Shown piece after piece: positions 60,017-64,000 of a DNA stretch of 64,000 nt. The position numbers and the translations under genes were made by a program. The stretch spans positions 26,589 to 90,588 of the forward strand of contig DIVR01000026.1 of the NCBI GenBank assembly GCA_002428325.1, read 5' to 3'. Within the stretch, counting starts at the first letter, position 1; each line of letters begins with the position of its first letter. The notes under the pieces were generated by a model that was not told the origin of the DNA, did not search any database, and saw only the letters and a program-made list of their open reading frames with translations. This DNA is from a bacterium UBP4_UBA6127 (GTDB taxonomy: Bacteria; UBP4; UBA4092).

Positions 60017-61009
60017 ATGTCAGACACTAAGAAACGCATTCTCAGCGGTATGAGACCTACGGGCCAACTTCATTTAGGCCATCTTTTGGGCGCTTTACAA
60101 AACTGGGTTTCCCTGCAAGATCAATATGAATGTTATTTCATGGTAGCTGATTGGCATTCTTTAACTACCAATTATGAGGATATTGGACCCATTCGTGAAT
60201 ACACTTATGACAATGTAGCCGATATGTTGGCAGCAGGAATTGACCCGGTAAAAAGTGTTCTGTTTGTCCAATCCCAGGTGTTGGAACATGCGGAATTATC
60301 TCTTCTTTTAGGGATGTTGACCCCCATTCCCTGGTTGGAACGGGTTCCCACCTATAAAGAACAGATTCAGGAATTATCCAATAAAGACCTTTCTACATTC
60401 GGCTTTTTAGGTTACCCCCTGCTCCAGGCAGCGGATATCCTCATATATAAAGCCAATGCGGTCCCTGTTGGTGTGGATCAGGTTCCCCATATAGAGTTAA
60501 CCCGGGAAATAGCCCGGCGGTTTAATAACTTCTATGGAGACATTTTTCCTGAACCCGAATCTCTGCTGACACCTGTCTCAAAACTGGCAGGGTTGGATGG
60601 CCGGAAAATGAGTAAGAGTTATGGGAATTCCATCTATCTTTCCGATACCCCCAAGATAATTGAAGATAAAGCTAAATTAATGGTAACTGACCCGGCCCGG
60701 ATTAAAAGAACCGATCCCGGCCACCCGGATGTCTGCCCTGTCTTCAGCTACCATAAAGTATTTGCGCCACAGGTGATCGGGGAAATCAGGGATGCCTGTG
60801 AAAATGCTAAAATCGGTTGTGTTGAATGTAAAAAAAGACTGGCCGCCGAACTGATTGAAACCTTAGCTCCCCATCAGGCCCGACGGGCTGAATTGGCCAA
60901 AGATAAGGATAAAATCCGAACAATCCTTGAAGAAGGAAACCAGAGAGCAAAAATAACTGCCGAGCAAACGATGTGTAAGGTTCGCAAAGCAATGAAATTA
61001 ACCCAATAA
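60017..61009 (+). CDS. trpS: Tryptophanyl-tRNA synthetase
   Basis: Charges tRNA-Trp. The 330 residues match bacterial TrpRS. Class I signatures are GMRPTGQLHLGHLLGAL (HIGH-like, about 11-27) and GRKMSKSYGNS (KMSKS, about 195-205). It lies 29 nt after the site-2 protease gene and 18 nt before scpA, consistent with one transcript. Confidence 0.97.
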   Translation: MSDTKKRILSGMRPTGQLHLGHLLGALQNWVSLQDQYECYFMVADWHSLTTNYEDIGPIREYTYDNVADMLAAGIDPVKSVLFVQSQVLEHAELSLLLGMLTPIPWLERVPTYKEQIQELSNKDLSTFGFLGYPLLQAADILIYKANAVPVGVDQVPHIELTREIARRFNNFYGDIFPEPESLLTPVSKLAGLDGRKMSKSYGNSIYLSDTPKIIEDKAKLMVTDPARIKRTDPGHPDVCPVFSYHKVFAPQVIGEIRDACENAKIGCVECKKRLAAELIETLAPHQARRAELAKDKDKIRTILEEGNQRAKITAEQTMCKVRKAMKLTQ

Positions 61010-61027
61010 AGGCAGCCCTGACACTAT

Positions 61028-61906
61028 ATGCCGTACCAGGTTAAAGTTGACGTATTTGAAGGCCCTTTCGATCTCCTGCTCTATCTGATAAAAAAGAATG
61101 AGCTGGATATCTATACAGTTTCACTATCCCATATTACCTCTGAATACTTGGAATATGTCCGGACCATGCAGCAAATGGACCTCGAAGTAGCCGGAGAGTT
61201 TCTGGTGATTGCGGCGACCCTGATTTTTATTAAAACTCAGCGGATGCTGCCTCAGCTTAAAAACCAGGAAGAGATTGAAGAATTAGAGCAGACCGAATCT
61301 GAGCTTCTCAATAAGCTTCAGGAATATCAGAAATTCAAACTCTTGGGGAACAAAGTATGGGAAATGGCTGAACAGAGGCAGCAAATCTTCACCCGGAATG
61401 AGCCCCTGCCCCCCATTGAGAATATGTCTGAAATACCGGTAAATGCCACATTGAATGATCTGGTGAAATGCATTCAAAAGGTCTCCAGGTTCTTGACCAA
61501 TACCTCTTTCCGGGAAGTCGAATTTGAAGAATTCACGGTTGAACTGAAAATCGAACTGTTTGAGCATCTCATCAAACAGCGAGACCTGATAGAATTTTCC
61601 ACTTTACGGCGAGATATCAATAACCGGGTGGAACTGGTGGTAACGGTACTGGCTATGCTGGAATTATGCCGGTTAAAACATTTATCTGTCCGGCAGCCAG
61701 AAGTCTTTGGTGAAATCTTTATTTCTAAATATAGCCCCCAATCATTCCTGCCCGGTTGGTCAGAAAACGGTGATGTTAAGCTGTCTGTTCCCGAAGAAAC
61801 AACAGGGAATTTACAGACCAATAAGGCTATCCCTATTCCACCAGAGAATGCCGGACAAGAAGAAACTCAGGAGACCGACCCCAATCCCTCAGACCCACCC
61901 TCCTAA
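61028..61906 (+). CDS. scpA: Segregation and condensation protein A
   Basis: Kleisin subunit of the SMC-ScpAB condensin. The N-terminus (VKVDVFEGPFDLLLYLIKKNELDIY, cited in part as FEGPFDLLLYLI) is the SMC-binding region; the C-terminal winged helix (about 170-240) is also recognisable. A disordered tail of about 40 residues follows. At 292 residues it is a little longer than average. scpB, often adjacent, is not in the window; smc is absent too. Confidence 0.93.
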   Translation: MPYQVKVDVFEGPFDLLLYLIKKNELDIYTVSLSHITSEYLEYVRTMQQMDLEVAGEFLVIAATLIFIKTQRMLPQLKNQEEIEELEQTESELLNKLQEYQKFKLLGNKVWEMAEQRQQIFTRNEPLPPIENMSEIPVNATLNDLVKCIQKVSRFLTNTSFREVEFEEFTVELKIELFEHLIKQRDLIEFSTLRRDINNRVELVVTVLAMLELCRLKHLSVRQPEVFGEIFISKYSPQSFLPGWSENGDVKLSVPEETTGNLQTNKAIPIPPENAGQEETQETDPNPSDPPS

Positions 61907-61970
61907 CCCTTAGAAATTGGAGAATCCTCCATCTAAAACAGAAGCCTTCAGATAAACAGCCTTGGGATAT

Positions 61971-62000
61971 TTGTAAAGCGAGGCTGATTTATTGTATTCT
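61971..62000 (+). promoter_or_regulatory. Candidate promoter upstream of nrdR
   Basis: TTGTAA (61971-61976) and TATTCT (61995-62000), each four of six to consensus, are 18 bp apart. A start near 62006 would give a leader of about 95 nt that contains the hairpin at 62013-62072. Confidence 0.35.
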
Positions 62001-62015
62001 TTACTAATAGAGATT

Positions 62016-62072
62016 ATCTTCTCTTCCAACCTTTTAAATGGTTTTCTTTTGTTGGAAGATGAGATTTTTTTA
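62016..62072 (+). terminator. Terminator-like hairpin in the nrdR leader
   Basis: TCTTCCAAC (62022-62030) pairs with GTTGGAAGA (62051-62059), and an outer ATCT/AGAT pair lies beyond a 2-nt internal loop. A run of seven T follows. It is 29 nt before ATG 62101 and could terminate scpA or attenuate nrdR. The 20-nt loop is long for a simple terminator. Confidence 0.5.
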
Positions 62073-62100
62073 TCTGGATAACAGAAGGCAGGCAACCCTT

Positions 62101-62613
62101 ATGATATGCCCCTATTGTGGCCATCCGGAAAATAAAGTCATAGATTCCCGGGAATCCCGGGAACAAGACTCTATCCGACGCCGCCGAGAATGCCTCAAAT
62201 GTATGAAACGATTTACAACCTATGAGCAGATCATGGAAATCGAACTGGTGGTTATCAAGAAAGACAGCCGCCGGGAACCTTTTTCCAAAGAGAAGCTGCT
62301 CACCGGTATCCAGCGTGCTTGCGAAAAACGCCCCATTTCGACTGAGACCCTCGAACATGAAGTAAATGAAATTGTCCGCACTTTATTAAGCCAGTATGAA
62401 CGGGAAGTCCCGGGAACTGTTATCGGTGAAATGGTCATGGAGCGTCTGAAAAAACTCGATAAAGTGGCTTATGTGCGTTTCGCCTCCGTTTATCGGCAAT
62501 TCAAGGAAATTGATGAATTCATGTCTGAATTGCAAACCCTCCTGAAACAGACTGATAAAAAGATTCTGACGACTTCCGGTACTAAAGAAACAGTTACCAT
62601 TAAGAAAGATTAA
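62101..62613 (+). CDS. nrdR: Transcriptional repressor NrdR
   Basis: ATP/dATP-sensing repressor of ribonucleotide reductase genes. ATG 62101 is chosen because the conserved zinc ribbon starts there (MICPYCG...RRRECLKCMKRFTTYE); the frame opens to 62038 but the extra 21 residues fall in the leader hairpin. An ATP-cone domain follows (about 48-138, KKDSRREPFSKEKL...). The 170-residue size is standard plus a short tail. No NrdR box was recognised in the window, and no nrd genes are present. cimA follows 14 nt later. Confidence 0.95.
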   Translation: MICPYCGHPENKVIDSRESREQDSIRRRRECLKCMKRFTTYEQIMEIELVVIKKDSRREPFSKEKLLTGIQRACEKRPISTETLEHEVNEIVRTLLSQYEREVPGTVIGEMVMERLKKLDKVAYVRFASVYRQFKEIDEFMSELQTLLKQTDKKILTTSGTKETVTIKKD

Positions 62614-62627
62614 TAGAGGAATACCCC

Positions 62628-64000
62628 ATGTTTCCCACTAAAGTGAAAATCTATGATACTACCTTACGTGATGGCCAACAGGCTGAAGGCGTTACTTATA
62701 CAGCTGAAGATAAAATCCGAATCACCCTGAAACTGGATGAGTTGGGTGTCCACTATATTGAGGGGGGGTGGCCCGGTTCTAATCCCAAGGATATTGAGTT
62801 CTTTGAACGGGCGAAAACCCTCAAACTTAAAAACGCTAAAATTGCCGCATTTGGCAGCACTCGCAGGGCGAAGGTCACTGCCGCTCAGGATTATAACCTG
62901 CAAATGCTTCTTAAGGCAGAAACCCCTGTGGTTACCATCTTCGGAAAATCCTGGGACCTCCATGTCAAAGATGCGCTCCGGGTTTCCCTGGAAGAAAATC
63001 TTGCTATGATTCGGGATTCAGTGGCCTATCTAAAGAAAAATAACCGGGAAGTGATTTATGATGCGGAGCATTTCTTTGATGGCTATCATCATAATCCCGA
63101 ATATGCCCTAAAAACCATCAAGGCAGCCTCCGATGCCGGCGCAGACGCTATTATCCTTTGCGATACCAATGGCGGCAGCATGCCTTTCCAAATCAAAGAT
63201 ATCGTGACTCTGGTGGTATCCACCCTTAAAACTCCAGTGGGAATTCATACCCATAATGACAGTGGTGTAGCTATTGCCAATGCCCTGATTGCGGTTGAAT
63301 ATGGTGCCACTCATGTCCAGGGAACATTAAATGGGTTTGGGGAACGATGCGGGAATGCCGATCTGGTTCCGATTATTGCTAATCTGAAATTGAAATATGG
63401 CATTAAATCTATCAGCGATTCCCAGTTAAAAAACCTGACCAATGTCTCCCGGTTTGTTGCTGAAATTGCCAATATGCTGCCCAATGATAAACAAGCTTAT
63501 GTGGGAGCCAGCGCTTTTGCCCATAAGGGTGGAATTCATGTCAGTGCTGTAGAAAGAAATCCTCTTACTTATGAGCATGTGGACCCCACCCTGGTCGGCA
63601 ATGTCCGCCGAATCCTGGTCTCAGACCAGGCCGGTAAATCCAATGTCCTTTTCAAGGCCAGAGAGATGGGAATTGAACTGGATAAAGATGACCCCAGAGC
63701 CAAGGAAATCCTGAATCATATTAAAGAAATGGAACATGAAGGATATGAATATGAAGGCGCGGACGGCTCCTTTGATTTATTAATCCAGAAGGCCCTGGGG
63801 AAACATAGAAGATTTTTTAAACTGGGTGGGTTTCGAGTGATTGTTGAGAAACGGGAAGATGGCAGCCCTCTTTTTTCGGAAGCCACTATCCGGGTTACGG
63901 TGGATGGCCAAAATGAACATACCGCCGCGGATGGAGATGGTCCGGTAAACGCATTGGATGAGGCCCTCCGTAAAGCTTTGATTCCCTTCTATCCCCAATC
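62628..64000 (+). CDS. cimA: (R)-citramalate synthase, 3' partial
   Basis: ATG 62628 with AGAGGA upstream opens a frame still open at the window end (457 codons seen). It begins MFPTKVKIYDTTLRDGQQAE, the active-site entry of the isopropylmalate/citramalate synthase family, and lacks the leader typical of LeuA. Further motifs are HTHNDSGVAIANAL-type metal ligands (IHTHNDSG), GTLNGFGERCGNADL and HKGGIHVSAVERN. The early YIEGGWPGSNPKD and the long post-catalytic region fit CimA, which makes citramalate from pyruvate and acetyl-CoA for isoleucine synthesis. The leucine/isoleucine regulatory domain is cut off. Confidence 0.92.
   Translation, partial: MFPTKVKIYDTTLRDGQQAEGVTYTAEDKIRITLKLDELGVHYIEGGWPGSNPKDIEFFERAKTLKLKNAKIAAFGSTRRAKVTAAQDYNLQMLLKAETPVVTIFGKSWDLHVKDALRVSLEENLAMIRDSVAYLKKNNREVIYDAEHFFDGYHHNPEYALKTIKAASDAGADAIILCDTNGGSMPFQIKDIVTLVVSTLKTPVGIHTHNDSGVAIANALIAVEYGATHVQGTLNGFGERCGNADLVPIIANLKLKYGIKSISDSQLKNLTNVSRFVAEIANMLPNDKQAYVGASAFAHKGGIHVSAVERNPLTYEHVDPTLVGNVRRILVSDQAGKSNVLFKAREMGIELDKDDPRAKEILNHIKEMEHEGYEYEGADGSFDLLIQKALGKHRRFFKLGGFRVIVEKREDGSPLFSEATIRVTVDGQNEHTAADGDGPVNALDEALRKALIPFYPQ

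Noticed and set aside
1..64000. tRNA, rRNA, CRISPR, IS or prophage features
   Set aside because: No tRNA-like T-loop in a cloverleaf context, no direct-repeat array with spacers, and no transposase, integrase or phage gene was seen on either strand by reading; a covariance-model scan was not possible.

Overview
The window reads as one continuous stretch of chromosome from a diderm (Gram-negative type) bacterium with moderate, AT-leaning composition. Evidence for an outer membrane is a beta-barrel protein ending in Phe, at least one clear lipoprotein (DUF192) and a likely second one (a 14-haem cytochrome), several Sec signal peptides, an alpha-2-macroglobulin and a good sigma-54 promoter. Multihaem cytochrome c suggests respiratory or extracellular electron transfer. 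Many proteins (TPR giants, DUF2723, PTPS-related membrane protein, GHL10, VCBS/FG-GAP subtilase) are typical of uncultivated diderm lineages. I do not assign a phylum. I see no tRNA, rRNA, CRISPR array, insertion sequence or phage gene, so this looks like core plus lineage-specific chromosome rather than an island.

Layout. 1-4050: C-terminal part of a secreted subtilase with beta-propeller repeats. 4178-6913: nadB and pheA. 6914-7306: a regulatory gap with a sigma-54 promoter and a terminator-like hairpin, leading to a secreted repeat/FN3 protein (7307-9733). 9951-12460: convergent NamZ-like and PHP-domain genes. 12698-17045: a multi-PAS histidine kinase and a receiver-Hpt protein that look like a phosphorelay. 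17158-20553: panD and a CHC2 zinc finger-TPR fusion. 20562-23340 (-): a membrane protein and a periplasmic-binding-protein-like gene that overlap. 23418-24605: rlmI. 24938-29613 (-): two GT2 genes, a gamma-carbonic anhydrase, hisD and hisC. 29777-34344: a GT4 gene, then on the minus strand NlpC/P60, ddl and a flippase-like membrane protein. 34559-38042: a TPR protein, a propeller protein and two small unknowns. 38440-47467: ECF sigma, anti-sigma with STN and zinc-ribbon domains, alpha-2-macroglobulin with a GspG-like insertion, DUF4340 and DUF192 proteins. 47568-52567 (-): trxA, dipeptide epimerase, mazG, 14-haem cytochrome and outer-membrane barrel. 52811-59251: HAD phosphatase, mutY, DUF2723-TPR and GHL10 genes. 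59328-64000: site-2 protease, trpS, scpA, nrdR and cimA (cut by the window end).

How the genes fit together. Biosynthetic genes (nadB, pheA, panD, hisCD, cimA) are scattered among envelope genes. Several products point to peptidoglycan synthesis and turnover (Ddl, NlpC/P60, dipeptide epimerase, NamZ-like). The two most unusual units are the sigma/anti-sigma/alpha-2-macroglobulin locus, where the anti-sigma factor carries a secretin-type STN domain and the macroglobulin carries a pseudopilin-like insertion, and the directly abutting cytochrome/barrel pair. Convergent gene pairs are usually separated by short bidirectional hairpin terminators, one of which lies within the coding ends themselves.
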